Assembly: GCF_030718935.1 (NCBI RefSeq)
Contig: NZ_CP132194.1
Span: forward strand, 3,038,001-3,102,000
DNA: 64,000 nt
Reading direction: 5' to 3'
DNA from: Psychrobacter sp. M13
GTDB lineage: Bacteria; Pseudomonadota; Gammaproteobacteria; Pseudomonadales; Moraxellaceae
Shown: positions 13,101 to 20,506 of the stretch, piece by piece
Layout: each line of letters begins with the position of its first letter
How positions within the stretch are numbered: the first letter of the stretch is position 1
Program-made: the position numbers and the translations under genes
Notes under the pieces: model-generated
What the model was told of the DNA's origin: nothing
Databases searched by the model: none
What the model saw: only the letters and a program-made list of their open reading frames with translations

Positions 13101-16100
13101 TGATAACTTTGCTACCGGCATCAATACCACTTGTGGTGATGCTTGGGTTGCCTGCGCCTAAGGTTAGGCCTGTGTTAGTTAAGATGCTGTTGCCAGCAGT
13201 AAAGCTGTTTGCGGTGACGGTGTCAACGGTGAGGTCTTTATTCAGTGCAAAGTCAACGACGTTGCCTGTTTTGCTGACGGTGATGTTAGTTTCACCATTA
13301 GCAGTGCCGATGTCTACGGTGTCGCCCGCTTTGATTGCACCTGTATCAGCACCATTACTCTCAAGGTTGAAGCCACCTTGTAAGGTTGTGATGTCACCTG
13401 CGTTTTTGGTGATGTTTTTGGTGTTGTTGGTGACGTTGGTGTTGGTAGTATTGAGCTGGCTACCATTAATAGCGTCTTTAGAATCTTTGCTGATGTCGCC
13501 ATCTGCTACATTAGTTAAGGTAACGGTATCAGTGGCACCTGTGCCACCTAGGGTTACGCTGGTTTTGTCAGCATTGTCATACTGTACTGAGTTGTCTGCT
13601 TTATCTAAGCTGTCTTTGGTCTTTTGACCTAAAGCGACTTGGTAGTCGGTATCATTGTTAGCATCTTTGGTGCCTTTGGTGACGGTAAGGGCGTCATTAT
13701 CCGCTGAGCTTACTGTGGTGCCATCTGCATTGACGGTGTAAGTGGTTTCATTACCATCAACTTCTGTGACAACGCTTGCATTGGTGCCGCCTTCAACGAC
13801 TGTTTTACCTATGCCTGCGGTGATGCCTTTTAGCTGATCAACGTTGACTGCATCAGTTCCTGCAACCCCTGTGGCGACATTGGTGATAACTTTGCTACCG
13901 GCATCAATACCACTTGTGGTGATGCTTGGGTTGCCTGCGCCTAAGGTTAGGCCTGTGTTAGTTAAGATGCTGTTGCCAGCAGTAAAGCTGTTTGCGGTGA
14001 CGCTACCTACAGTAATGTCATTTGCAAGATCGTAGTTAATAGTGTTATCAGCGGTTTTAGTAACTACTAAATTATTATCGTCATTAGTAAAGTCAACAGT
14101 CTCGCCAAGCTTGACGTTGTCTTTGTTCTGACCTTCAGCACTGATGTTGAAACCTTTAGCAATATCAGTAGTGTTAGTACCTACTTGCGTTAGGGTGTCT
14201 TTAGTCTTTTGACCTAAAGCGACTTGGTAGTCGGTATCATTGTTAGCATCTTTGGTGCCTTTGGTGACAGTAAGGGCGTCATTATCCGCTGAGCTTACTG
14301 TGGTGCCATCTGCATTGACGGTGTAAGTGGTTTCATTACCATCAACTTCTGTGACAACGCTTGCATTGGTGCCGCCTTCAACGACTGTTTTACCTATGCC
14401 TGCGGTGATGCCTTTTAGCTGATCAACGTTGACTGCATCAGTTCCTGCAACCCCTGTGGCGACATTGGTGATAACTTTGCTACCGGCATCAATACCGCTG
14501 GTGGTGATGCTTGGGTTGCCTGCGCCTAAGGTGAGGCCTGTGTTAGTTAAGATGCTGTCACCAGCAGTAAAGCTGTTTGCGGTGACGGTGTCAACGGTGA
14601 GGTCTTTATTAAGTGCAAAGTCAACGACGTTGCCTGTTTTGCTGACGGTGATGTTGGTTTCACCATTAGCAGTGCCGATGTCTACGGTGTCGCCCGCTTT
14701 GATTGCGCCTGTATCAGTGCCATTACTCTCAAGGTTGAAGCCACCTTGTAAGGTTGTGATGTCACCTGCGTTTTTGGTGATGTTTTTGGTGTTGTTGGTG
14801 ACGTTGGTGTTGGTAGTATTGAGCTGGCTACCATTAATAGCGTCTTTAGAATCTTTGCTGATGTCGCCATCTGCTACATTGGTAATTTTGTTGCCAGCAA
14901 CGTCCACTTTACTGGTGGTAAAGGTCGGACCACCGGTGATGGTGAGGCCATCGTTATTTAATGCGCTATTGCCTGTGGTGACGCTAGCTAAGCTGATATT
15001 CTGCTTAACTGAGATCTTAACGCCACCTGCCTCCTCAGTTAGGTCTATGTTGTCGCCGGTGACGAAGTTAGCAGTGTTGTCATCTTTAGTTAAGGTCTTG
15101 ACGTTTTGACCATCAATTTGGGTAACGACTGACTGTAGTGAGCTATCGGCTTTATCTAAGCTGTCTTTGGTGTCTTGACCTAAGGCTACTTGATAGTCGG
15201 TAACGTTGTTAGCATCTTTGGTGCCTTTGGTGACGGTAAGGGCGTCATTATCCGCTGAGCTTACTGTGGTGCCATCGGCATTGACGGTGTAAGTGGTCTT
15301 GTTGCCATCAACTTTTGTAGCAACGCTCGCATTGGTGCCGCCCTCTACTACAGTTTTACCTAGACCTGCGGTAAAGGATTTAATATCGCCAATATTCGCA
15401 GCATTGGTGTCTACATTGCCACCGCTTGCGACGTTAGTGATCTTGTCACCACCAACACTTAAGCCATTAGCCGTGCTGGTTAAGACCGTGTTGTTGGTCG
15501 CATTGCCTATGGTCACTTGATTGACACTGATGTCTTTAGCTAGATCATAGTTGATGGTGTTGTTAGCGGTTTTAGTGACCACTAAGTTGTTGTCATCATT
15601 AGTAAAGTCGACGGTCTCACCAAGCTTGACGTTGTCTTTGTTCTGACCTTCAGCTGTGATGTTGAAACCTTTGTTGACGGTTTCAGAAACATTGGTAATT
15701 GATTGATTAGTGGCGTTGAGTTGACTGCCATTAATGGCATCAGTGCTATCTGCGCTAATCTTACCGCTAGCCACATTTTTGATTTGACGCTCAGAACCCT
15801 TGGAGCCTACAGAAACTTGAGCGCCAGTATCACCGTCTTCGACACTGCCCGCAAAATTGTATTTAACGCCATTAATAGTAACTGACTTCTCAGAGGTCGC
15901 ATCGCCATCGGTGGTTGAACCTGCACCTAATGCAACTGAGCCCTTTTTGGTCGCTTTAGAAGCTACACCAAATGCAGATGAGGCGTCGCCACTTGCTTCA
16001 GCACGAGTACCAAAAGCCGTAGACAAAGCACCTGACGCTGCAGACTGTACACCAATAGTAATTGCGCCAGCACCTGAAGCTTTAGCTGGTGTATAAAGAT

Positions 16101-18354
16101 TACTGGTATCAACTAAGTCTTTGCCACCAGAGTATTCTTTAAATAGAGCGTTTACAGTGCCGCCATTCAGGGCGCTTGCCGCGGTGCTACCATTTGTATT
16201 TGTTCTTGAAGCATCGTTTAGATCGTCGCCACCTATTGCTATAGATGAATTACCTGCTGAGACAGTGTTGGCACCAATAGCAATGGACTGGTTACCACTA
16301 GAGGTTGTTGGTGCTGAGTCACTTAGATTATCCTGAACACCACCGATAGCGATAGACTGTTGGCCTGAGGCTACAGAGTTATTACCAATAGCTACGCTGT
16401 TGACACCTTGACCTGTGGCACCGCCACCGATAGCAACGGTGTTTGTTCCAGCAGCAGTGGTATCTTTACCTATAGCAATGGCATTCGTACCCGTTGCGCC
16501 TTTGTTATCTGCGTTGCCACCACCTGTAGAGTTTACACTGAAGTATTTAACTGATCCGCCGCCCGATATAATAGCAGCATTAAGCTGGCTTAAGTTGACC
16601 GCATCTTTATCATTAGTACCGTTGGCGACATTGGTAATCTTGTCGCCACCGACACTCAAACCATTAGCCGTACTGGTTAAGACCGTGTTGTTGGTCGCAT
16701 TACCTATGGTGACTTGATTGACACTGATGTCTTTAGCAAGATCATAGTTGATGGTGTTATTAGCAGTTTTAGTGACAACTAGATTATTGTCGTCATTAGT
16801 GAAGTCAACGGTCTCGCCAAGCTTGACGTTGTCTGAGTTTTTGCCCTCAGCGCTGATGTTGAAGCCTTTAGCGATAGTGTTGGTGTTATTGCTAATGTTA
16901 GTTGTGTTGTTCTTGATGTTGGTAGTGTTAGTACCCACTTGCGTTAAGGTGTCTTTGGTCTTTTGACCTAAGTCAACTTTATAGTCGGTGACGTTGTTAG
17001 CATCTTTAGTGCCAGCGGTAACGGTAATCGCATCATTATTTGCTGAGCTAACTTTAGTACCATCAGCATTGACGGTATAAGTGGTCTCATTACCGTCAAC
17101 TTTTGTGGCGACGCTTGCATTGGTGCCACCTTTTACAACTGTTTTGCCAAGACCTGTAGTGAAAGACTTAATATCGCCGATATTTGCGGCATTAGTGTCT
17201 ACATTACCACCACTCTTCACATTGGTGATTTGGTTGCCACCGTTATTTAGACCATTATTAGTCAAGTTAACGTTTTGATTAGGGCCACCTGCAATATTAA
17301 TACCCGCATTGTTAACGACGGTGTTGCCAATCTTAAGATGACCGTCTTTGGTAAGGTCAATCTTTTTAGAGAGCTTAATGGTTAGGGTGTCATGACCGTC
17401 AGCGACCACTCCGATATTATTATCGGTTAGATTAGTAGCACCACCTTCAATCTTTAAGGTCTGACCTAATTTGCGATCAACATTATTGCCAGTATCACCA
17501 GCAAAAGTAATTGGCTTTTTAGTGGCTGAAGATAGTTCATGAGCGACTGAATATAGTTGGCTACCATTGATAGCATCAGTGCTGTGCGCATTGATATTAC
17601 CTGCGGCGACGTTTTTGAGTTGACGTTCATTACCTGCACTACCAAAGGATACCTGATCGCCCGCATGAATATCTTTTGAACCAGCAAAATCGCCAAAAGT
17701 CACATCACCGACTTTGGCACTACTAACACTATTAGCATCTTTATCCGTAACAGAGCCTGCTCCAATAGCAACTGAACCGTGTTTGGTCGCTTTTGCCGCC
17801 TTACCAAGAGCAGTAGCATAGTTTGCTGATGCCTCAGAGTATGAACCAATAGAAGTAGAGCCATATTCTTTCGCTTTTGCCTTATAACCAGAAGCGGTAG
17901 CATATTTTTCTAACGCCTCAGATTGTGCTCCAATTGCGGTAGAAGCGTATGCTTTTGCTTTTGCTATCTTACCGAAGGCTGAAGCATACTGGTCTGTCGC
18001 TTCAGAGTAGGCGCCAACTGCGGTAGCACCATGGCCCCTCGCTTTGGCGTCTTTGCCTATTGCAACACCGTAATCACCAGAGCTGGCGCCATAACCACAA
18101 GTCACCGCAGTAGTTCCTATACAATAGGAATTATTATAGGTTGCGCTAGCTTGCATACCGAACCCTGAGGCTGCCAGTCCTGCACATATCGCACTCAGAC
18201 GTAATGCGTTACTATTTGAGTTGATGACATCCAAAGCGTTAGCACCTGAACTGACCGCTCCGCTTGATGACTTACCTTGGCTCTTGGCATACTCTGCAAC
18301 AGCAGTGAAGCAGCCTAATGAGCGATTCCAAACAACTTTATAATTACGATTCAT
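1138..18354 (-). CDS. Giant trimeric autotransporter adhesin (YadA/Hia/Ata-like), 5,738 aa
   Basis: A type Vc secreted adhesin expected to form a trimeric surface fibre. Residues 1-30 are an extended signal peptide region (MNRNYKVVWNRSLG), followed by a hydrophobic core and a cleavage site near ASA at residue 71. A YadA-like head with many SxAIG repeats spans about 85-205, and a second head spans about 600-825. The long stalk alternates TDAVNVxQL neck motifs with GNxxLxxxGLxI modules. Residues about 2,819-5,258 are ten tandem 244-residue units, each holding collagen-like GxDG segments. The last 90 or so residues form the YadA-type beta-barrel anchor and end in Phe. Two cysteines near the mature N-terminus (residues 78 and 86) are unusual for such fibres. 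A ribosome binding site (agggag) precedes the ATG. The downstream tpgA-like gene supports the assignment. Exact length depends on correct assembly of the repeats. Confidence 0.93.
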   Translation of the reverse strand: MNRNYKVVWNRSLGCFTAVAEYAKSQGKSSSGAVSSGANALDVINSNSNALRLSAICAGLAASGFGMQASATYNNSYCIGTTAVTCGYGASSGDYGVAIGKDAKARGHGATAVGAYSEATDQYASAFGKIAKAKAYASTAIGAQSEALEKYATASGYKAKAKEYGSTSIGSYSEASANYATALGKAAKATKHGSVAIGAGSVTDKDANSVSSAKVGDVTFGDFAGSKDIHAGDQVSFGSAGNERQLKNVAAGNINAHSTDAINGSQLYSVAHELSSATKKPITFAGDTGNNVDRKLGQTLKIEGGATNLTDNNIGVVADGHDTLTIKLSKKIDLTKDGHLKIGNTVVNNAGINIAGGPNQNVNLTNNGLNNGGNQITNVKSGGNVDTNAANIGDIKSFTTGLGKTVVKGGTNASVATKVDGNETTYTVNADGTKVSSANNDAITVTAGTKDANNVTDYKVDLGQKTKDTLTQVGTNTTNIKNNTTNISNNTNTIAKGFNISAEGKNSDNVKLGETVDFTNDDNNLVVTKTANNTINYDLAKDISVNQVTIGNATNNTVLTSTANGLSVGGDKITNVANGTNDKDAVNLSQLNAAIISGGGSVKYFSVNSTGGGNADNKGATGTNAIAIGKDTTAAGTNTVAIGGGATGQGVNSVAIGNNSVASGQQSIAIGGVQDNLSDSAPTTSSGNQSIAIGANTVSAGNSSIAIGGDDLNDASRTNTNGSTAASALNGGTVNALFKEYSGGKDLVDTSNLYTPAKASGAGAITIGVQSAASGALSTAFGTRAEASGDASSAFGVASKATKKGSVALGAGSTTDGDATSEKSVTINGVKYNFAGSVEDGDTGAQVSVGSKGSERQIKNVASGKISADSTDAINGSQLNATNQSITNVSETVNKGFNITAEGQNKDNVKLGETVDFTNDDNNLVVTKTANNTINYDLAKDISVNQVTIGNATNNTVLTSTANGLSVGGDKITNVASGGNVDTNAANIGDIKSFTAGLGKTVVEGGTNASVATKVDGNKTTYTVNADGTTVSSADNDALTVTKGTKDANNVTDYQVALGQDTKDSLDKADSSLQSVVTQIDGQNVKTLTKDDNTANFVTGDNIDLTEEAGGVKISVKQNISLASVTTGNSALNNDGLTITGGPTFTTSKVDVAGNKITNVADGDISKDSKDAINGSQLNTTNTNVTNNTKNITKNAGDITTLQGGFNLESNGTDTGAIKAGDTVDIGTANGETNITVSKTGNVVDFALNKDLTVDTVTANSFTAGDSILTNTGLTLGAGNPSITTSGIDAGSKVITNVATGVAGTDAVNVDQLKGITAGIGKTVVEGGTNASVVTEVDGNETTYTVNADGTTVSSADNDALTVTKGTKDANNDTDYQVALGQKTKDTLTQVGTNTTDIAKGFNISAEGQNKDNVKLGETVDFTNDDNNLVVTKTADNTINYDLANDITVGSVTANSFTAGNSILTNTGLTLGAGNPSITTSGIDAGSKVITNVATGVAGTDAVNVDQLKGITAGIGKTVVEGGTNASVVTEVDGNETTYTVNADGTTVSSADNDALTVTKGTKDANNDTDYQVALGQKTKDSLDKADNSVQYDNADKTSVTLGGTGATDTVTLTNVADGDISKDSKDAINGSQLNTTNTNVTNNTKNITKNAGDITTLQGGFNLESNGADTGAIKAGDTVDIGTANGETNITVSKTGNVVDFALNKDLTVDTVTANSFTAGNSILTNTGLTLGAGNPSITTSGIDAGSKVITNVATGVAGTDAVNVDQLKGITAGIGKTVVEGGTNASVVTEVDGNETTYTVNADGTTVSSADNDALTVTKGTKDANNDTDYQVALGQKTKDTLTQVGTNTTDIAKGIKFGDGSTANKYELGDTINVKGDDNITSTTTKDGVQLGLGNIITVGQASPNGNPVKVDGTTGTISGLTNTDFDPTKNYTGGQAATQEQLGALNNNLNKGIDFAGDNTNVIINRKSGEKITIKGDAVDLSTLTTGNVGVIANDANNTLTVQLAKNVDLTESGNLTIGNTVLDKNGLVIAAPFGPNQSVGLTNTGLDNGNNKIIRVADGEISADSTDAINGSQLFDTNQAVNKGFNITAEGQNKDNVKLGETVDFTNDDNNLVVTKTADNTINYDLADDITVKTVTANSFTAGNSILTNTGLTLGAGNPSITTSGIDAGSKVISNVATGVAGTDAVNVDQLKGITAGIGNTVVEGGTNASVATKVDGNKTTYTVNADGTSVSSADNGALTVTKGTKDANNVTDYQVALGKDTKDSLDKADSSLQSVVTQIDGQNVKTLTKDDNTANFVTGDNIDLIDEAGGVKISVKQNISLASVTTGNSVLNNDGLTITGGPTFTTSKVDVAGNKITNVAAGTDDTDAVNVGQLNDTNTQVNKGFNITANGSQINADNVKLGETVDFSNTDGNLVASVSDNKINYNLADDITVNSVDANQVNVGNTLINTNGLSIANGPSITKDGINAGNKVITNVAAGIDINDAVNVGQLNDLASGVGSAVVEGGTNASVATKVDGNKTTYTVNADGTSVSSADNDALTVTKGTKDANNVTDYQVALGKDTKDSLDKADSSLQSVVTQIDGQNVKTLTKNDNTANFVTGDNIDLTEEAGGVKISVKQNISLASVTTGNSVLNNDGLTITGGPTFTTSQVDVAGNKITNVADGDISKDSKDAINGSQLNTTNTNVTNNTKNITKNAGDITTLQGGFNLESNGTDTGAIKAGDTVDIGTANGETNITVSKTGNVVDFALNKDLTVDTVTANSFTAGDSILTNTGLTLGAGNPSITTSGIDAGSKVITNVATGVAGTDAVNVDQLTASNETINKGFNIAGANGADDNVKLGETVTYDSTDGSIITTITDNNVDFALGNDLTVGGPGANGQPGKDGTIGVNGADGISGVVLNGKDGSIGLTGADGTNGTITVKDGTPGVDGVDGITRIVIDDTEVATLEDGLKFAGNTGDTIAKQLNETLSIEGELADSATASGANLRVDSKDGKLNLVMARDLTELDSVTVGNSVLNTEGLTITGGPTFTSSQVDVAGNKITNVAAGTDDTDAVNVGQLNDTNTQVNKGFNIAGANGADDNVKLGETVTYDSTDGSIITTITDNNVDFALGSDLTVGGPGANGLPGKDGTIGVNGADGISGVVLNGKDGSIGLTGADGTNGTITVKDGTPGVDGVDGITRIVIDDKEVATLEDGLKFAGNTGDTIAKKLNETLSIEGELADSATASGANLRVDSKDGKLNLVMARDLTELDSVTVGNSVLNTEGLTITGGPTFTSSQVDVAGNKITNVAAGTDDTDAVNVGQLNDTNTQVNKGFNIAGANGADDNVKLGETVTYDSTDGSIITTITDNNVDFALGSDLTVGGPGANGLPGKDGTIGVNGADGISGVVLNGKDGSIGLTGKDGTNGTITVKDGTPGVDGVDGITRIVIDDKEVATLEDGLKFAGNTGDTIAKQLNETLSIEGELADSATASGANLRVDSKDGKLNLVMARDLTELDSVTVGNSVLNTEGLTITGGPTFTSSQVDVAGNKITNVAAGTDDTDAVNVGQLNDTNTQVNKGFNIAGANGADDNVKLGETVTYDSTDGSIITTITDNNVDFALGSDLTVGGPGANGLPGKDGTIGVNGADGISGVVLNGKDGSIGLTGKDGTNGTITVKDGSAGVDGKDGITRIVIDDKEVATLADGLKFAGNTGDTIAKTLNETLSIEGELADSATASGANLRVDSKDGKLNLVMARDLTELDSVTVGNSVLNTEGLTITGGPTFTSSKVDVAGNKITNVAAGTDDTDAVNVGQLNDTNTQVNKGFNIAGANGAADNVKLGETVTYDSTDGSIITTITDNNVDFALGNDLTVGGPGANGQPGKDGTIGVNGADGISGVVLNGKDGSIGLTGKDGTNGTITVKDGSAGVDGKDGITRIVIDDKEVATLADGLKFAGNTGDTIAKTLNETLSIEGELADSATASGANLRVDSKDGKLNLVMARDLTELDSVTVGNSVLNTEGLTITGGPTFTSSKVDVAGNKITNVAAGTDDTDAVNVGQLNDTNTQVNKGFNIAGANGAADNVKLGETVTYDSTDGSIITTITDNNVDFALGNDLTVGGPGANGQPGKDGTIGVNGADGISGVVLNGKDGSIGLTGKDGTNGTITVKDGSAGVDGKDGITRIVIDDKEVATLADGLKFAGNTGDTIAKQLNETLSIEGELADSATASGANLRVDSKDGKLNLVMARDLTELDSVTVGNSVLNTEGLTITGGPTFTSSKVDVAGNKITNVAAGTDDTDAVNVGQLNDTNTQVNKGFNIAGANGAADNVKLGETVTYDSTDGSIITTITDNNVDFALGNDLTVGGPGANGQPGKDGTIGVNGADGISGVVLNGKDGSIGLTGKDGTNGTITVKDGSAGVDGKDGITRIVIDDKEVATLADGLKFAGNTGDTIAKTLNETLSIEGELADSATASGANLRVDSKDGKLNLVMARDLTELDSVTVGNSVLNTEGLTITGGPTFTSSKVDVAGNKITNVAAGTDDTDAVNVGQLNDTNTQVNKGFNIAGANGAADNVKLGETVTYDSTDGSIITTITDNNVDFALGNDLTVGGPGANGQPGKDGTIGVNGADGISGVVLNGKDGSIGLTGKDGTNGTITVKDGSAGVDGKDGITRIVIDDKEVATLADGLKFAGNTGDTIAKTLNETLSIEGELADSATASGANLRVDSKDGKLNLVMARDLTELDSVTVGNSVLNTEGLTITGGPTFTSSKVDVAGNKITNVAAGTDDTDAVNVGQLNDTNTQVNKGFNIAGANGAADNVKLGETVTYDSTDGSIITTITDNNVDFALGNDLTVGGPGANGQPGKDGTIGVNGADGISGVVLNGKDGSIGLTGKDGTNGTITVKDGSAGVDGKDGITRIVIDDKEVATLADGLKFAGNTGDTIAKQLNETLSIEGELADSATASGANLRVDSKDGKLNLVMARDLTELDSVTVGNSVLNTEGLTITGGPTFTSSKVDVAGNKITNVAAGTDDTDAVNVGQLNDTNTQVNKGFNIAADNGSDDNVKLGDTVKYTSTDKSITTTVTDNQIDFALNSDLTVGGPGANGAPGKDGTIGVNGADGISGVVLNGKDGSIGLTGKDGTNGTITVKDGSAGVDGKDGITRIVIDDKEVATLADGLKFAGNTGDTIAKQLNETLSIEGELADSATASGANLRVDSKDGKLNLVMARDLTELDSVTVGNSVLNTEGLTITGGPTFTSSKVDVAGNKITNVAAGTDDTDAVNVGQLNATNNSMNKGLNFAGDSGTTVNSKLGDTLNITGGVTDTTKLTGNNIGITANGNNGLTVQLAKDLTGLNSATFGDVKISQTGLDNGGNKIINVADGTIAPDSKDAVNGGQLNATAGSITNVIGGNATNVGGIVTTTDIGGTGKDTIDDAIKAVNTKAAQAKSTVTEGDNIVVTKSTNADGSTDYKVATSKDLNVDSVTAGDNVLNGDGLTVGDTTVKNDGLTITGGDKGDVTLGNAGLNNGGNVITGVGAGKNDTDAVNVGQLNNVVAGANKGFNVTAQGDKSSNVANGGTVDFNNTDGNITVTKPVDSNDISFNLNPNLDLGDKGSVKTGNTVVNNDGVTIKDGPSITTAGINAGGKVVTGVADGVIADGSTDAINGGQLNNFGNVINNSINELGYKIGEVGDDANAGISAAMAMSSIPQSFLPGRSMIGGGVATYNGESAVAVGLSRVSDNGRWVMKLNGTADTQGNAGAAIGAGFHF
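2581..9900 (-). repeat. Ten tandem 732-bp coding repeats in the adhesin stalk
   Basis: The block beginning with ctggccgacgttcaccgc recurs at 2581, 3313, 4045, 4777, 5509, 6241, 6973, 7705, 8437 and 9169, an exact 732-bp spacing (244 codons). Each unit encodes a neck (DDTDAVNVGQL), a collagen-like stretch and a TELDSVTVGNSVLNTEG module. Copies differ at few positions. Variants such as KTLNE against KQLNE show a higher-order arrangement: 3313-5508 and 5509-7704 look like near-identical 2,196-bp triplets. The three copies nearest the N-terminus (7705-9900) form a slightly diverged subgroup with SSQVDV and, mostly, GTPGVDGVDG. Confidence 0.93.
9901..15400 (-). repeat. Interspersed older stalk repeats of the adhesin
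   Basis: A second repeat family encodes GTDAVNVDQLKGITAGIGKT followed by VDGNETTYTVNADGT and TKGTKDANN modules. Copies of its start (ctgatcaacgttgactgcat or close variants) lie near 9,901, 11,770, 13,050, 13,833 and 14,418. Larger blocks, such as 9.91-10.6 kb and 14.43-15.15 kb, are also near-duplicates. Spacing is irregular, unlike the exact 732-bp array. Confidence 0.75.
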
Positions 18355-19156
18355 GAGAGTGCTCCCTGTGTATTCAAACGTTTGTATTAGTTAATGAGCA
18401 AATGCGTTTAGCGAATGAGTGAGCTCTAAAAAATGAGCTAAATTGGTAACGAATGGTTCAATAATTAGTTGAATATGTGATTTCTTGTAAGTTATATATA
18501 ATGTTAGTTAGAAAGACCAACCATATCAATGTCACCCATATGAGATTTAATACCGCTTGTCTAATTAAAATATGAATAGATAGTCGCAAGCTTAAAATTT
18601 TACTCATTTTGACTATTACTGACTTAATTTATAAACAATTGTCTTTTAAATTATAAAAACATCCTATTGTGGGTGGGCTTATTTTTATGCTGCCTGATGA
18701 TCGAATCACTGTAGAGTAAAAGATCTATTTATTAGAAACATTTAACTGTTTTTATAATTTTTTTGTAGCATCATGCTTGTAAGACTGTTAAAAAAAATAG
18801 TAAACATTATTACAAACATGCATTTAGCTAAAATATCAATACTTTACGATTCAATTTAATAGAAATAACATTCCTTTTCTGAGTCACTGACTACTGTTCA
18901 ATATGCTGGTATAAAGTTGGTAGGTAATTGAATTGTTAGATAAAAATATCAAATGGACGTATTTCAAATAAAATCCTGCTATTGTTCAATGGCGATAACA
19001 CGGTTTTGAGATGAAATTGAGCAAAAATACCCCGTATTTATGTGTGAAATCTATACAGCTCTTACAATAGAAACCTACAGATAGCTGAGACTTATATTGT
19101 TAAATTGAGGACTGAGTTTTTAACCTGTTATCTATCACTGATAACCGCTAACTATT
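18355..19156. other. Divergent intergenic region between adhesin and amidohydrolase
   Basis: About 800 bp of AT-rich DNA separates two divergently transcribed genes and should hold both promoters. I see no consensus promoter pair, no convincing small gene and no RNA gene. Its length is unusual for this otherwise compact window and would allow for regulator binding to the adhesin promoter. Confidence 0.5.
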
Positions 19157-19171
19157 ATGGATAGAACAACA

Positions 19172-20413
19172 ATGACCGATTTAATTATAAAAAATGCCCA
19201 ACTAGCAGGACGAGAGCACTTAGTCGATATCCACGTAAAAGAGGCAGTGATCACTGACATTGCAGACTCCAGAGATAGAGCTGATGATAGCGAAACAACT
19301 GCTTCTAAAATTTATGATGCTAAAGGTCACTTTGTCTGCACAGGATTTTATGAAAGCCATATTCATCTGGACAAAGCCTGTATTCTAGATCGCTGTAGCG
19401 TCACTGAAGGTACTTTAAAAGAAGCAGTTGATGAAACGGGTAATGCAAAAGAAGATTTCACAGAAGATGACGTCTTTGAACGGGCCTCAAAAGTGGTAGA
19501 GATGGCTATCAAGAAGGGCACCGTCGGGCTGCGTAGCTTCGTTGAGACTGACGAAAAAACAGAGATGCGTAGTTTTGTAGCACTAAAGAGAGTGCAAAAA
19601 AAGTATGCCTTTGCTATTGATATAGAGCTTTGTGCCTTTGCGCAATCAGGACTAACCACTAAGCCTCTAACTCAAAAACTACTCAAACAAGCCCTAGCAG
19701 AAGGTGCTGATCTGATCGGTGGCTGTCCTTATAAAGATGATAATCCTGATGAGCACATCGAGATGATATTTGATATCGCTGAACAATTCGATGTTGATGT
19801 GGATTTTCATTTAGACTTTGACTTAGATCCTGAGGGTTCAACTATTCCAAAAGTAGCTGAGGAGACGATCAAGCGTAATTATCAAGGTCGCGTCTCTATC
19901 GGTCATGTGACTAAGCTTGCGGCAATGGATAATATGAAACGTGGCGAGATGGCAGGACTATTGAAGCAGGCAGACATCACCTTGATCGTCTTGCCAGCCA
20001 CTGATATTTATATTAATGGTAGTGACTATGAGAAGCTCATTCCTAGAGGCACAGTCAACGCCAATCAATTTGCCGATCTGGGTATCAATACGACCATCTC
20101 TAGTAATAATATTTTAAATGCTTTTACGCCTTTCGGTGATGCTTCATTAATTCGTATGGCTAATATGTATGTCAATATCGCTCAGCTATCGACTGACGAT
20201 GAAATGAAAGACGCTTTTGCAATGATTACTAAAAATGCAGCTAAGCTATTATCTTTTGAGACTGAAATAAAGGTAGGAGTGCCAGCAACTTTAGTCGTTA
20301 TAGAAGCAAAAGATGCTATTGAGGCTATTAGAACCAACTCGCAAGCTTTAGCAGGATTTAAGAATGGCAAGCAGACCTTTTGTAATGAGGCTGCCTATAT
20401 TTGCTTTGAGTAA
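19172..20413 (+). CDS. Amidohydrolase-superfamily protein, cytosine-deaminase-like with altered active site
   Basis: A 413-residue cytoplasmic protein of the metal-dependent amidohydrolase superfamily (COG0402/CodA-like). Numbering from the ATG at 19172, the metal motif HIH is at residues 63-65. A Gln in CAFAQSG (158) matches a CodA substrate residue, and metal-ligand histidines are likely at 213 and 245. By recalled alignment with E. coli CodA, the catalytic Glu after HxD is Phe (216) and the metal-binding Asp is Asn (SSNN, 312-313). It is therefore probably not a standard cytosine deaminase, and the substrate is unknown. The start MTDLIIKNA fits family N-termini better than an in-frame ATG at 19157; neither has a strong ribosome binding site. 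It stands alone and ends at a terminator. Confidence 0.8.
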   Translation: MTDLIIKNAQLAGREHLVDIHVKEAVITDIADSRDRADDSETTASKIYDAKGHFVCTGFYESHIHLDKACILDRCSVTEGTLKEAVDETGNAKEDFTEDDVFERASKVVEMAIKKGTVGLRSFVETDEKTEMRSFVALKRVQKKYAFAIDIELCAFAQSGLTTKPLTQKLLKQALAEGADLIGGCPYKDDNPDEHIEMIFDIAEQFDVDVDFHLDFDLDPEGSTIPKVAEETIKRNYQGRVSIGHVTKLAAMDNMKRGEMAGLLKQADITLIVLPATDIYINGSDYEKLIPRGTVNANQFADLGINTTISSNNILNAFTPFGDASLIRMANMYVNIAQLSTDDEMKDAFAMITKNAAKLLSFETEIKVGVPATLVVIEAKDAIEAIRTNSQALAGFKNGKQTFCNEAAYICFE

Positions 20414-20439
20414 AGTTATTTTAAAACCACTGAATGCAA

Positions 20440-20470
20440 AAAGCGCAGTCCTATTTTGACTGCGCTTTTT
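20440..20470. terminator. Terminator between convergent genes
   Basis: The stem aagcgcagtc (20441-20450) pairs with gactgcgctt (20458-20467). A T run follows on the plus strand and an A run precedes it, so it can serve the amidohydrolase gene and also the convergent gene at 20507. Confidence 0.85.
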
Positions 20471-20506
20471 TGTGGGACTATGTTTTTACCATAACACTCT
20501 ATCGTA

